Of a stretch of 64,000 nucleotides of DNA, positions 1 to 8,438 are shown in pieces. Source of the DNA: Streptomyces lichenis (GTDB taxonomy: Bacteria > Actinomycetota > Actinomycetes > Streptomycetales > Streptomycetaceae). A program made the position numbers and the translations under genes. Location: contig NZ_JALPTH010000005.1 in assembly GCF_023218175.1 (NCBI RefSeq), forward strand, positions 240,173-304,172. The letters run 5' to 3'. The notes beneath the pieces are model-generated. The model searched no databases, was not told the origin of the DNA, and was given only the letters and a program-made list of their open reading frames with translations. The number at the start of each line of letters is the position of its first letter. Positions within the stretch are counted from its first letter, which is position 1.

Positions 1-268
<268 letters not shown>

Positions 269-365
269 CTAACGGGCTCGCGGCGTGTCCCATTCCACGA
301 ACAAGATCACCGGGAAGGTTTGGACGTTCACACGGGTGGCGCAAGGGCCGGAAGAGAAGGGGGGG

Positions 366-1151
366 TCACTGCTCGGCGAGGGCGCGGAGCCGGCTGAGCG
401 CGCGGTGCTGGGCGACCCGGACCGCGCCCGGGGACATGCCGAGCATCTGCCCGGTCTCCTCGGCGGTGAGGCCCACCGCGACCCGGAGCACCAGCAGTTC
501 GCGCTGGACCTCGGGGAGGTTGGCGAGGAGCCGCTTGGCCCACTCGGCGTCATCGCTGAGCAGCGCCCGCTCCTCGGGGCCGAGGGAGTCGTCGGGCCGC
601 TCGGGCATCTCGTCGGAGGGCACCGCGGTGGAACCGGGATGGCGCATGGCGGCGCGCTGGAGGTCGGCGACCTTGTGGCCGGCGATGGCGAAGACGAAGG
701 CCTCGAAGGGGCGGCCGGTGTCGCGGTAGCGGGGCAGTGCCATCAGCACCGCCACGCAGACCTCCTGGGCGAGGTCCTCGACGAAGTGGCGGGCGTCACC
801 GGGCAGCCGGTTGAGCCGGGTGCGGCAGTAGCGCAGGGCGAGCGGGTGGACATGGGCGAGCAGGTCGTGGGTCGCCTGCTCGTCGCCCTCGACCGCGCGG
901 TGGACGAGTGCCCCGATCGCCCCGCGGGCGGGCCCCTGGGCCGGGGACGCTCCGCGGGCGGTGCCCTGGACGGCGGCCGCCGTCTGGGCCGGGGCCGCCT
1001 CGTTGTCGCGCATCGGTCCATGGTGCACCGGCGCGTGCCCGTCCGCCGTACCGCTTCCACCCTTGTGCACCGAAGCGTTATGAGCAGGCGCGCCCGTCAT
1101 CTCGTGCGCCCTCCCCTCCCGCTCGATCGACTTGTCCCCGAGGAACTCCAC
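366..1151 (-). CDS. shbA: ECF-type RNA polymerase sigma factor (ShbA-like)
   Basis: A sigma-70 family factor: region 2 covers the middle ([17 protein letters not shown] through EDLAQEVC) and region 4 the end ([21 protein letters not shown] and a following helix-turn-helix). The long N-terminal tail, rich in His, Ala and Gly, looks disordered, and translation may start at an internal ATG at 1100 instead of 1151. The position next to guaB and bldM matches the ShbA sigma factor, which in Streptomyces griseus is known to drive transcription of the principal sigma gene hrdB. No anti-sigma gene is adjacent. The identification is by synteny and domain; the hrdB link is family knowledge, not seen here. 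Confidence 0.85.
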   Translation of the reverse strand: MEFLGDKSIEREGRAHEMTGAPAHNASVHKGGSGTADGHAPVHHGPMRDNEAAPAQTAAAVQGTARGASPAQGPARGAIGALVHRAVEGDEQATHDLLAHVHPLALRYCRTRLNRLPGDARHFVEDLAQEVCVAVLMALPRYRDTGRPFEAFVFAIAGHKVADLQRAAMRHPGSTAVPSDEMPERPDDSLGPEERALLSDDAEWAKRLLANLPEVQRELLVLRVAVGLTAEETGQMLGMSPGAVRVAQHRALSRLRALAEQ

Positions 1152-1200
1152 TCTTCAAGGATGCGGCATCGGCGCGGAAACAGATCCCGTCGTTCCGCCG

Positions 1201-1226
1201 CCCCGTCCGCCGCGGGGCGGACGGGG
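1201..1226 (-). terminator. Hairpin terminator after bldM
   Basis: A perfect 11-bp stem, CCCCGTCCGCC with GGCGGACGGGG and a GCGG loop, lies 17 bases past the bldM stop on the minus strand. There is no T-run, as is common for terminators in this GC range. It should separate bldM from the sigma factor gene downstream. Confidence 0.65.
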
Positions 1227-1243
1227 TCGCCACGGCCGGCGCC

Positions 1244-1855
1244 TCAGCGCACCAGGCCCCAGCGGAAGCCGAGCGCGACGGCGTGCGCGCGGTCCGAGGC
1301 GCCCAGCTTCTTAAACAGCCGCCTGGCGTGCGTCTTCACGGTGTCCTCGGAGAGGAACAGCTCGCGGCCGATCTCCGCGTTGGAGCGGCCGTGGCTCATG
1401 CCCTCCAGCACCTGGATCTCGCGTGCGGTGAGGGTGGGGGCTGCGCCCATCTCGGCCGAGCGCAGCCGGCGCGGGGCGAGCCGCCAGGTGGGGTCGGCGA
1501 GCGCCTGGGTGACGGTGGCCCGCAGCTCGGCGCGGGAGGCGTCCTTGTGCAGGTAGCCGCGGGCGCCGGCGGCGACGGCCAGCGCCACGCCGTCCAGGTC
1601 CTCGGCGACGGTGAGCATGATGATGCGGGCGCCGGGGTCCGCGGAGAGCAGCCGGCGGACGGTCTCCACGCCGCCCAGACCGGGCATGCGCACGTCCATC
1701 AGGATGAGGTCCGAGCGGTCCGCGCCCCAGCGGCGGAGGACTTCCTCGCCGTTGGCCGCGGTCGTCACGCGCTCGACGCCGGGCACCGTGGCCACGGCGC
1801 GGCGGAGCGCTTCTCGGGCAAGCGGGGAGTCGTCGCAGACGAGAACGGATGTCAT
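1244..1855 (-). CDS. bldM: Developmental response regulator BldM
   Basis: An orphan NarL/FixJ-type response regulator required for aerial hyphae and spore formation in Streptomyces. The receiver domain occupies about residues 1-120 with the acidic pair D8-D9, D54 in ILMDVRMP at the phospho-acceptor position and K104. The LuxR-type helix-turn-helix follows at about 138-200 (LTAREIQVLEGMSHGRSNAEI). The length of 203 residues equals the known family. No sensor kinase lies nearby, consistent with published evidence that BldM works without phosphorylation and binds DNA alone or with WhiI. whiD is transcribed divergently across a 431-base spacer. Confidence 0.95.
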   Translation of the reverse strand: MTSVLVCDDSPLAREALRRAVATVPGVERVTTAANGEEVLRRWGADRSDLILMDVRMPGLGGVETVRRLLSADPGARIIMLTVAEDLDGVALAVAAGARGYLHKDASRAELRATVTQALADPTWRLAPRRLRSAEMGAAPTLTAREIQVLEGMSHGRSNAEIGRELFLSEDTVKTHARRLFKKLGASDRAHAVALGFRWGLVR

Positions 1856-2286
1856 GGCCGTCCTCCGCAGCTGATGCGCGTCACCTAGAGCCTCCAGGCT
1901 GGTCGTGAATCGTCACCTGTGCGGTTGACGCCCCCGGACATCTGCCCGAGCGCTTCTCTCTTCAACCGCTCCGCACTCTCAACGACGGTCACTCGAAAGA
2001 GTTACGGGTCCCTGCCACCGCTTCGGCACTCTACGTGAGCGGGCCGGTACGGAGGAGAGCGACGCAGGTCACGCATGGTTCACCTGGAGCTATGCCCCAT
2101 TTAGCTGCTTTTCCTTCACTTTGCCAGTGTCTATGGCTAGATTCGCAATGAGTCATATTTACATCTACTTAGACAGTAGTTGTAACGTCGTGGCTGTACC
2201 GGCTCCCCGGTCATGGCCGACCAAGCCCGCTCAGCTCCGGCCGGCACCGGAGTTCGCTCACGCACCGGAACCAAGGGACATGCGCC
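1856..2286. promoter_or_regulatory. bldM-whiD divergent control region
   Basis: This 431-base spacer holds no gene. It is markedly AT-rich for this chromosome between about 2095 and 2200 (for example ATTTACATCTACTTAGACAG), which marks it as the promoter region of both developmental genes. bldM is known in S. coelicolor to have a BldN-dependent promoter and whiD to be under sporulation control. I could not pick the individual -10 and -35 boxes with confidence. Confidence 0.6.
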
Positions 2287-2673
2287 ATGGCAGATTTCTC
2301 CCGCCTTCCCGGACCCAACGCCGACCTGTGGGACTGGCAGCTGCTCGCGGCCTGCCGAGGGGTCGACAGTTCGCTCTTCTTCCATCCCGAGGGTGAGCGC
2401 GGCGCGGCGCGGAGTGCGCGCGAGAACTCGGCGAAAGAGGTGTGCATGCGGTGCCCCGTCCGGGCCGAGTGCGCGGCCCACGCACTGGCGGTGCGCGAGC
2501 CGTACGGAGTGTGGGGCGGCCTCACCGAGGACGAACGCGAGGAGCTGATGGGGCGGGCCCGCAACCGCCTGGTCTCCACCGCGCCCTCGGCGAACGGCAC
2601 CCCGGCCTCCCCCGCCCCCGCACCCGCCCACCACACCCATGGGCCGTCCTCGCGGACGGTCTACCACTCCTGA
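2287..2673 (+). CDS. whiD: Sporulation regulator WhiD (WhiB-like iron-sulfur protein)
   Basis: A WhiB-like protein binding an oxygen- and nitric-oxide-sensitive [4Fe-4S] cluster, needed for spore maturation and septation. The four cluster cysteines are C23, C53, C56 and C62 in the standard C-x29-C-x2-C-x5-C pattern, followed by the GVWGG turn and a basic region. The 128-residue length fits WhiD, and divergence from bldM confirms it. The last 35 residues are a low-complexity Ala/Pro/His tail. Translation starts at ATG 2287. WhiB-like proteins generally act by binding the principal sigma factor; the partner is not evident from this window. Confidence 0.93.
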   Translation: MADFSRLPGPNADLWDWQLLAACRGVDSSLFFHPEGERGAARSARENSAKEVCMRCPVRAECAAHALAVREPYGVWGGLTEDEREELMGRARNRLVSTAPSANGTPASPAPAPAHHTHGPSSRTVYHS

Positions 2674-2730
2674 GGGCCGTCGGCCGCGAAGCCGAGGAGG
2701 AACGTTCCTGCGCGTAAGGGGCCCGGGACA

Positions 2731-2792
2731 GGCGGCGCGGGCCCCGGGCCGGGACGCGGGGCCCGGCAAGGCGGCGCGGGCCCCGGGCCGGG
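2731..2792. repeat. GC-rich 23-bp direct repeat
   Basis: GGCGGCGCGGGCCCCGGGCC followed by GGG occurs at 2731-2753 and again at 2770-2792, with a third partial copy running into the end of the LysR gene. The units are internally self-complementary, so they may serve as a terminator between the convergent whiD and LysR genes. Confidence 0.6.
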
Positions 2793-2801
2793 CGGCGCGG
2801 G

Positions 2802-3743
2802 TCAGGTGCGGGCGGCCGCGGCGGCGAGCCGGTCCAGGGTGGCCGCGACCGCGGGCACCTGGGCCAGGTCGGGCAGCGTGAGGGCGACCACCTCGCGCTC
2901 GACGACCGGTTCCACCGCGACGGTACGCGCGCCCCGCGGCCGTACCGACTCCACCGCCAGCTCGGGCAGCACCGCGACCCCGAGCCCGGCGCCGACCAGG
3001 CCCACCACCGCGGGGTAATCGTCGGTCGCGAAGTCGATACGCGGGACGAACCCGGCCGCCTCGCACACCTGCACCAGCTGGCGGCGGCAGCGCGGGCAGC
3101 CCGCGATCCAGGACTCCTCGGCCAGCTCCGCGATGCCCACCGAGCCCGCGTCCGCGAGCCGGTGGCCCTCCGGGACCAGCCCCACCAGGCGGTCGGTGAG
3201 CAGCGGCCGGACCACCAGGTCGGTCCAGTCGTCCCCGGCGGCCCCCTGCTCGCGCGGCCCGCCGCCGCTCCCGTTCCGCCCCGTCCCGCCGCCGTAGCGG
3301 AAGGCGAGCGCCACGTCGCAGTCCCCCTCGCGCAGCATCTCCACCGAGCGCGGCGGCTCCGCCTCGACCAGGGAGACCCGGGTGCCGGGGTGGTCGGCCC
3401 GCAGCGCGGCGAGAGCGGTCGGCACCAGGGAGGAGCTGCCGCTCGGGAAGGAGACCAGGCGCACCCGCCCGGCCCGCAGGCCCGCGATGGCGGCGACCTC
3501 CTCCTCGGCCGCGGTGAGTCCGGCGAGGATGCCCGCGGCATGCCGGACCAGCGCCTCGCCGGCCTGGGTCAGCCGGGTCTCGCGGCCCGTGCGGATGAGC
3601 AGCGGGGTGCCGGTGGAGCCCTCCAGCGCCTTCATCTGCTGGCTGACGGCGGGCTGGGTGCAGCCCAGTTCACGCGCGGCCGCGGAGAAGGAGCCGGTGG
3701 CGGCGACGGCGCGCAGCACGCGCAGATGACGGGCTTCGATCAC
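2802..3743 (-). CDS. LysR-family transcriptional regulator
   Basis: A 313-residue LysR regulator starting at GTG 3743, where the conserved start IEARHLRVLRAVAATGSFSA begins. The winged helix-turn-helix spans about residues 3-62 (AAARELGCTQPAVSQQMKAL) and the substrate-binding-like effector domain about 90-305. An unusual feature is CPRCRRQLVQVC in the effector domain, a CxxC plus a later Cys. An insertion of Gly/Arg/Ser-rich sequence (around GGGTGRNGSGGG) also interrupts the domain. The gene diverges from the MOSC gene, its possible target across a 127-base gap. The effector is unknown. Confidence 0.88.
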   Translation of the reverse strand: MIEARHLRVLRAVAATGSFSAAARELGCTQPAVSQQMKALEGSTGTPLLIRTGRETRLTQAGEALVRHAAGILAGLTAAEEEVAAIAGLRAGRVRLVSFPSGSSSLVPTALAALRADHPGTRVSLVEAEPPRSVEMLREGDCDVALAFRYGGGTGRNGSGGGPREQGAAGDDWTDLVVRPLLTDRLVGLVPEGHRLADAGSVGIAELAEESWIAGCPRCRRQLVQVCEAAGFVPRIDFATDDYPAVVGLVGAGLGVAVLPELAVESVRPRGARTVAVEPVVEREVVALTLPDLAQVPAVAATLDRLAAAAART

Positions 3744-3870
3744 CCTGCGAGCATAAGCGGAGCTTGGAGGTGGAAGCGAATCACCTTCACCCCCTTTGAG
3801 GTGCGGCCCCACCGGCCCCTCCAGGATCAGGGCAGCTGTGCCTCCCAGGAGTCCGGGATAGCGTGCGGGC

Positions 3871-4554
3871 ATGAAGGTGCTGACGGTGAACATCGGGGCG
3901 ATACGCCCGACGGAGGACTCGTCCGCCGGGGTGACCGGGATCGACAAGCGGCCCGTGGACGGGCCGGTGCTGGTCAGCGACCCCGGGGTCAAGGGCGAGG
4001 GCGGCAGCGGGCTGGCCGGGGACGGCATCGGGGACCTGCGCAACCACGGCGGCAGCGATCAGGCGGTGTACGCCTTCGCCCGCGAGGACCTGGACGGCTG
4101 GGAGCGCGAGCTGGGGCACCCCCTGGCCAACGGGGCGTTCGGGGAGAACCTCACCACCGGCGGGGTGGACGTGAACGGCGCGCTGATCGGCGAGCGGTGG
4201 CGGATCGGCCCCCGGCTGCTCCTGGAGGTGACCAGCGCGCGCATCCCCTGCCGTACCTTCGCGGCCCAGCTGGGGCAGCGCGGCTGGGTGCGGCGGTTCA
4301 CCCAGGAGGCGGCGCCCGGCGCGTATCTGCGGGTGCTCCGGCCGGGTGAGATCCGCGCGGGTGACGCGGTCGAGGTGGTGCACCGCCCGGCGCACCGGGT
4401 GACCGTGGCGGTCGCCTTCCGGGCCGCCACGACCGAGCGGACGCTGCTCCCCGAGGTGCTGGCCGCCGGTGAGGCGCTCCACCCGGAACTGCTGGAGTCG
4501 GCCCGCGCGTACGCGGCCCGGGCCGGCGACCGGAACGCCGAACGCCCGGCCTGA
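3871..4554 (+). CDS. MOSC domain-containing protein (YiiM-like)
   Basis: A 227-residue MOSC protein, a family related to the C-terminal domain of molybdenum cofactor sulfurase and to YiiM, which reduces N-hydroxylated substrates using molybdenum cofactor. The signature GAFGENLTTGGV and the cofactor cysteine in SARIPCRTFAAQLG are present. It is the typical length of the stand-alone proteins and has no signal peptide. It may be controlled by the divergent LysR gene. The substrate cannot be told from sequence. Confidence 0.85.
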   Translation: MKVLTVNIGAIRPTEDSSAGVTGIDKRPVDGPVLVSDPGVKGEGGSGLAGDGIGDLRNHGGSDQAVYAFAREDLDGWERELGHPLANGAFGENLTTGGVDVNGALIGERWRIGPRLLLEVTSARIPCRTFAAQLGQRGWVRRFTQEAAPGAYLRVLRPGEIRAGDAVEVVHRPAHRVTVAVAFRAATTERTLLPEVLAAGEALHPELLESARAYAARAGDRNAERPA

Positions 4555-4622
4555 CGCCGGGGGCGCTTGGAGGGGCGGGCGGATGGGGGTGCGTACCCCG
4601 TGGGGGTGCGGGGGCGGTTAAC

Positions 4623-5405
4623 GTGCCGCTTATGACGACTGCACTGATCACGGGCGCGACCGCGGGCATCGGCGCCGCCTTCGCGCGTCGGCTCGCGGCG
4701 GACGGGCACGACCTGGTCCTGGTCGCCCGTGACACGGCGCGGCTGCGCGAGCAGGCCACCGAGCTCCACGACCGGCACGGCATCGAGGCGGAGGTGCTCA
4801 GCGCCGACCTGGCCACGGAGGAGGGCATCGGCGCGGTCGAGCGGCGGCTCGGCGACCCGAGGCGCCCGGTGGACCTGCTGGTCAACAACGCGGGCTTCGG
4901 CAACAAGGGCCGTTTCCTGGACGTGTCCATGGGCGACGAGCTGCGGATGCTGAAGGTGCACTGCGAGGCGGTGCTGCGGCTGACGTCCGCGGCCTGCGAG
5001 GCGATGCGCGGACGGGGCAGGGGCGGGGTGGTGAACGTGGCCTCGGTGGCCGCCTTCGTCCCGCGCGGCACCTACGGGGCGTCCAAGGCGTGGGTGGTGC
5101 AGTTCACCCAGGGGGTGGCCAAGGACCTGGCCGGCAGCGGGGTGCGGCTGATGGCGCTCTGCCCGGGGTTCGTGCGCACCGAGTTCCATGAGCGGGCGGG
5201 CATGGGGACCGGCAACATCCCCGGGTGGATGTGGCTGGACGCCGACAAGCTGGTCGCGGCGGCCATGGCGGACCTCGCCCGCGGGCGGACGATCTCGATT
5301 CCGGACCCGCGCTACAAGGCGCTGATGGGCCTGGTGAAGCTGGCGCCGCGCGGCCTGCTCGGGGGTGTCAGCTCGCGCGCGGGGCGCAGGTACGGCCCGA
5401 GTTGA
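4623..5405 (+). CDS. Short-chain dehydrogenase/reductase
   Basis: A classical SDR oxidoreductase of about 257-260 residues. The nucleotide-binding motif is TGATAGIG near the N-terminus, NNAG follows at about residue 90, and the catalytic tetrad is visible as the serine of NVASVAAF and YGASK. The basic residue after the first strand and the glycine motif suggest NADP(H), which is an inference. Either GTG 4623 or ATG 4632 could be the start; neither has a strong ribosome site. A hairpin at 5519-5541 follows. The substrate is unknown. Confidence 0.87.
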   Translation: MPLMTTALITGATAGIGAAFARRLAADGHDLVLVARDTARLREQATELHDRHGIEAEVLSADLATEEGIGAVERRLGDPRRPVDLLVNNAGFGNKGRFLDVSMGDELRMLKVHCEAVLRLTSAACEAMRGRGRGGVVNVASVAAFVPRGTYGASKAWVVQFTQGVAKDLAGSGVRLMALCPGFVRTEFHERAGMGTGNIPGWMWLDADKLVAAAMADLARGRTISIPDPRYKALMGLVKLAPRGLLGGVSSRAGRRYGPS

Positions 5406-5518
5406 CGGCGGACGGATGAGCCGTCCTCCCGGGGCTCCGGCGCCGGGACGGCGGCGGCCGGAGCGGTCGGGCGGGGGCGGGTGGTGCGGGCGGGCACCCG
5501 CCGGCCGGCCCTGGGCGG

Positions 5519-5541
5519 GCGCGCCTCGGTCGGAGGCGCGC
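5519..5541 (+). terminator. Hairpin terminator after the SDR gene
   Basis: A perfect 9-bp stem, GCGCGCCTC with GAGGCGCGC around a GGTCG loop. It lies in the 362-base spacer 5406-5767, which otherwise holds only the promoter and operator of the next regulator gene. Confidence 0.55.
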
Positions 5542-5687
5542 GGGCCCGGGCGGAACGCAGCAGCCCCCCGTGGTCCCCTGGTGATGGCCGGTCGCGGCTT
5601 GTTCGACGACGTTCCCGGCCCGGGGCTTCTGCGTCCACCGGAATCCTGGGCCTGGTGGTGATCGATCGTCAAGATGCCATGGGCGGA

Positions 5688-5713
5688 TGATCGAAACATT
5701 CCTCATTCGATCA
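5688..5713. promoter_or_regulatory. Candidate operator of the DeoR/LacI chimeric regulator
   Basis: A perfect inverted repeat, TGATCGAA and TTCGATCA with a 10-base spacer, located 55 bases before the regulator start. A related element, TGATCGATCGTCA, sits just upstream at 5659-5671. The TTCGATCA half-site recurs upstream of the transporter operon at 7028-7035, which suggests that the regulator controls both itself and the transporter. Confidence 0.6.
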
Positions 5714-5767
5714 GAGTGGATTAGGGTCGGGCGTCCGGTCCGGCCACCGAGGAGGGGGATTTCCACC

Positions 5768-6994
5768 GTGCGTGAGAGTGCCGCCGAACGTCATGACCGT
5801 CTGCTGGCCCTGGTACGGGAGCGGGGCACCGCGCGGGTCGCCGACCTGGCCGTACAGCTGGGTGTCTCCCCGGTGACCGCCCGCCGCGACGTGGAGGCGC
5901 TGGCCGGGCGGGGCCTGCTGGACCGGGTGCACGGCCAGGTGTCCTGGCCAAGTTCGGTCGGGCAGCCGGGCGGGGCGGAGCATCCGGCCGGGGCGGAGGC
6001 CCTGTCGGCCGCGGCCGGGCGGGGGCCGGTCATCGGTCTGCTCGCGCCCTCGGCCACGTACTACTTCGCCGAGGTGATCCGCGGGGCGCGCGAGGCGGCG
6101 GCCCGGGCCGGGGCGCGGCTGATCCTGCGGATCTCGGACTACCGGCCGGAGGACGACCGGGCGCGCACCGAGGGGCTGCTGGCCTCGGGGGCGGAGGGGC
6201 TGCTGGTCGCACCGGGCTGGCGGGCGCCGGGCGACCAGGCGGAGCACGGCGACTGGATCGCCGAACTGCCCGTTCCCGCCGTGCTGCTGGAGCGGCGGGC
6301 CGAGCCGGGTTCGGCGCTGGACGGGCTGGACCGGGTGTCCTCCGACCACCGGCACGGGGTACTGCTGGCGGTGCGGCACCTGGTGGGGCTGGGGCACGGG
6401 GCGCCGCTGCTGGTGGCCCGGGCGGACTCCCCGACGGCACTGGCGGTACGGGCCGGGTACGCGCGGGCGCTGCGGGTGCTGGGGCTGCACGCGCCCGGGC
6501 CGGTGGTCGACTCGGTGCCGGCGGAGGTGGAGCCGGAGGGGTTCGAGGCGGCGGTGCGGGCGCTGCGCGCGGCGGTCGCCTCGGGGACGGCGACCGCGGC
6601 CCTGGTCCACAACGACGTGGACGCCATCCAGATGGTCCAGCGGCTGGCGGAGCTGGGGGTGCGGGTGCCGGAGGACCTGGCCCTGATCGCGTACGACGAC
6701 GAGGTCGCCGCGCTGGCGGACATCCCGCTGACGGCGGTGGCCCCGCCCAAGCGGCAGGTGGGGCGGCTGGCGACGGAGCTGCTGGTGGAGCGGCTGGCGG
6801 CGCGGGCCGCGGGCGCGCCGGGCAGGCCGGGCGGGGTGGGCTCGGCGGCCGGCGGGGAGGGCGAGGACCGGATGGCGGACGCACCGCGCCATGTGACCCT
6901 GCTGCCGGGTCTGCGGGTGCGGGCGTCCTGCGGGCCGGCCCGGACGGGCTCCGATGCGGCGGTCCGGGAGGCCGCGACCGGGCCTTCCGTCTGA
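5768..6994 (+). CDS. DeoR-type HTH / LacI-type sensor transcriptional regulator
   Basis: A 408-residue chimera. Residues 1-60 form a DeoR-type winged helix-turn-helix (RHDRLLALVRERGTARVADL, then LGVSPVTARRDVEAL). A linker rich in Gly and Ala leads to a periplasmic-binding-protein-like sugar sensor of the LacI family from about residue 80 (GPVIGLLAPSATYYFAEVIR) to the end. The chosen GTG has a strong GGAGGGGG ribosome site; an upstream ATG at 5687 lies inside the operator and is unlikely. Its target is presumably the ABC transporter operon that follows in the same direction. A ligand such as a sugar or sugar acid is expected from the fold. Confidence 0.87.
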   Translation: MRESAAERHDRLLALVRERGTARVADLAVQLGVSPVTARRDVEALAGRGLLDRVHGQVSWPSSVGQPGGAEHPAGAEALSAAAGRGPVIGLLAPSATYYFAEVIRGAREAAARAGARLILRISDYRPEDDRARTEGLLASGAEGLLVAPGWRAPGDQAEHGDWIAELPVPAVLLERRAEPGSALDGLDRVSSDHRHGVLLAVRHLVGLGHGAPLLVARADSPTALAVRAGYARALRVLGLHAPGPVVDSVPAEVEPEGFEAAVRALRAAVASGTATAALVHNDVDAIQMVQRLAELGVRVPEDLALIAYDDEVAALADIPLTAVAPPKRQVGRLATELLVERLAARAAGAPGRPGGVGSAAGGEGEDRMADAPRHVTLLPGLRVRASCGPARTGSDAAVREAATGPSV

Positions 6995-7018
6995 CGGCAC
7001 CCATCGGCGGCGGCCATC

Positions 7019-7035
7019 TGATCAATTTTCGATCA
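7019..7035. promoter_or_regulatory. Candidate operator of the ABC transporter operon
   Basis: TGATCAATTTTCGATCA is a near-perfect 17-bp palindrome, 105 bases before the solute-binding protein start and just upstream of a candidate promoter. Its right half TTCGATCA is identical to the half-site of the regulator's own operator at 5688-5713. Confidence 0.55.
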
Positions 7036-7050
7036 AACAATCTTTCGCTC

Positions 7051-7079
7051 TTGACTTCGCTCAGAAACGGCTCAATCAT
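7051..7079 (+). promoter_or_regulatory. Candidate promoter of the ABC transporter operon
   Basis: TTGACT at 7051-7056 and AATCAT at 7074-7079 with a 17-base spacer resemble a principal-sigma promoter. The -35 hexamer is good, the -10 only fair. Confidence 0.4.
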
Positions 7080-7123
7080 CACGGCCACACCTTCCGCGCA
7101 GTCACCCGTTCAGGAGAGCCGCC

Positions 7124-8434
7124 GTGAACCGCTGTAGGAACAGAAGCACCACCGCCATAGCCGCCACCGTCACCGCCCTCGCCGTCCTCACCGCCTGCGG
7201 GGGCGGTGAGGACTCCGCCCCGGAGGCCGACGGCAAGCCGGTGACCATCACCTTCTGGGGCTGGGCCAAGGGCACCAAGGAGACCGTGGACGCCTTCAAC
7301 GCGGCGCAGAAGGACATCCGGGTGAAGTTCGAGGAGATCCCGGCGGGCGGTGCCGGCGGCTACGCCAAGATCTCCAACGCGGTCAAGGCGGGCAACGCCC
7401 CCGACCTGGTGTCCATCGAGTACCCCTCGCTGCCGGAGTTCGTCAGCCAGGGCGCCCTGAAGGACATCCGGCTGCCGGAGGAGGTCAAGGGCAAGCTGCT
7501 GCCGCAGGCGGTGGAGCTGACCACCCTGGGCGGGAAGAACTGGGCCGTCCCCTTCGACGCCGCCCCGCAGGCCTTCTACTACCGCAAGGACCTGTTCGCG
7601 AAGTACGGGGTGGAGGTGCCGAAGACCTGGGACGAGTTCCGGGCCGCGGCCGAGAAGGTGAGGAAGGCGGACGCCAAGGCGCGGATCGCCACCTTCTTCC
7701 CGGACGACCCGACCACCTTCGAGGCGATGGTCTGGCAGGCCGGCGCCCAGTGGTTCAAGGCCGAGGGCGACACCTGGAAGATCGACACCACCGACGCGGC
7801 CACCGAGAAGGTCACCGGCTACTGGCAGGACCTGCTCGACAAGGACCTGGTCCACAACGACGTCTCCTTCAGCCCCGAGTGGACCGGCTCGCTGAAGAAC
7901 GACTCCACCATCGGCTACCTGGGGGCCTCCTGGGGCGCCGGGGTGCTGAAGGGCACCCTGCCCGAGCAGAGCGGCAAGTGGGCGGTGGCGCCCATGCCGA
8001 GCTGGGACGGCAAGCCCGCCAGCGGGATGCTGGGCGGCTCCACCTTCGCGGTGACCAAGGACAGCGGGCACGCCGAGGCCGCCGTGGAGTTCGCCACCTG
8101 GATGGCCACCACCGAGCAGGGCGTCAAGGCGCGGATCGGCTCGGGCACCTCCAGCGCCTTCCCGGCCGCCACCGAGCTGCGCCCGGTCGCCAAGGCGGCC
8201 TTCGACGCCGGGTACTACGGCGGGCAGGACATCTACCGGCTCTTCGACGAGGCGGGCACCTCCATCAGGGGCGGCTGGGCCTGGGGCCCGACCACCGGCA
8301 CCACCAACACCACCATCAAGGACCAGCTCGGCAAGGTCTCCGACGGCTCCACCACCATCGCCGACGCCGTCCGGGCCGGCCATGAGGCCACGGTCGCCGA
8401 GCTGAGGAAGCGCGGCCTGAAGGTCGAGGGCTGA
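7124..8434 (+). CDS. Sugar ABC transporter solute-binding lipoprotein
   Basis: A 436-residue family-1 extracellular solute-binding protein. The signal sequence ends in the lipobox LTAC with lipidated C25, so the protein is anchored outside the membrane. The start of the mature domain, VTITFWGWAKGTKETVDAFN, is typical of carbohydrate binders. The GTG start follows AGGAGAG. It heads an operon with two permease genes, and the operator-like palindrome in front links it to the DeoR/LacI regulator. The particular sugar is not predictable. Confidence 0.92.
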   Translation: MNRCRNRSTTAIAATVTALAVLTACGGGEDSAPEADGKPVTITFWGWAKGTKETVDAFNAAQKDIRVKFEEIPAGGAGGYAKISNAVKAGNAPDLVSIEYPSLPEFVSQGALKDIRLPEEVKGKLLPQAVELTTLGGKNWAVPFDAAPQAFYYRKDLFAKYGVEVPKTWDEFRAAAEKVRKADAKARIATFFPDDPTTFEAMVWQAGAQWFKAEGDTWKIDTTDAATEKVTGYWQDLLDKDLVHNDVSFSPEWTGSLKNDSTIGYLGASWGAGVLKGTLPEQSGKWAVAPMPSWDGKPASGMLGGSTFAVTKDSGHAEAAVEFATWMATTEQGVKARIGSGTSSAFPAATELRPVAKAAFDAGYYGGQDIYRLFDEAGTSIRGGWAWGPTTGTTNTTIKDQLGKVSDGSTTIADAVRAGHEATVAELRKRGLKVEG

Positions 8435-8438
8435 GGAC

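Noticed and set aside
5687..5767. Upstream ATG for the DeoR/LacI regulator
   Set aside because: The extra 27 codons run through the operator and the ribosome site of the GTG start.
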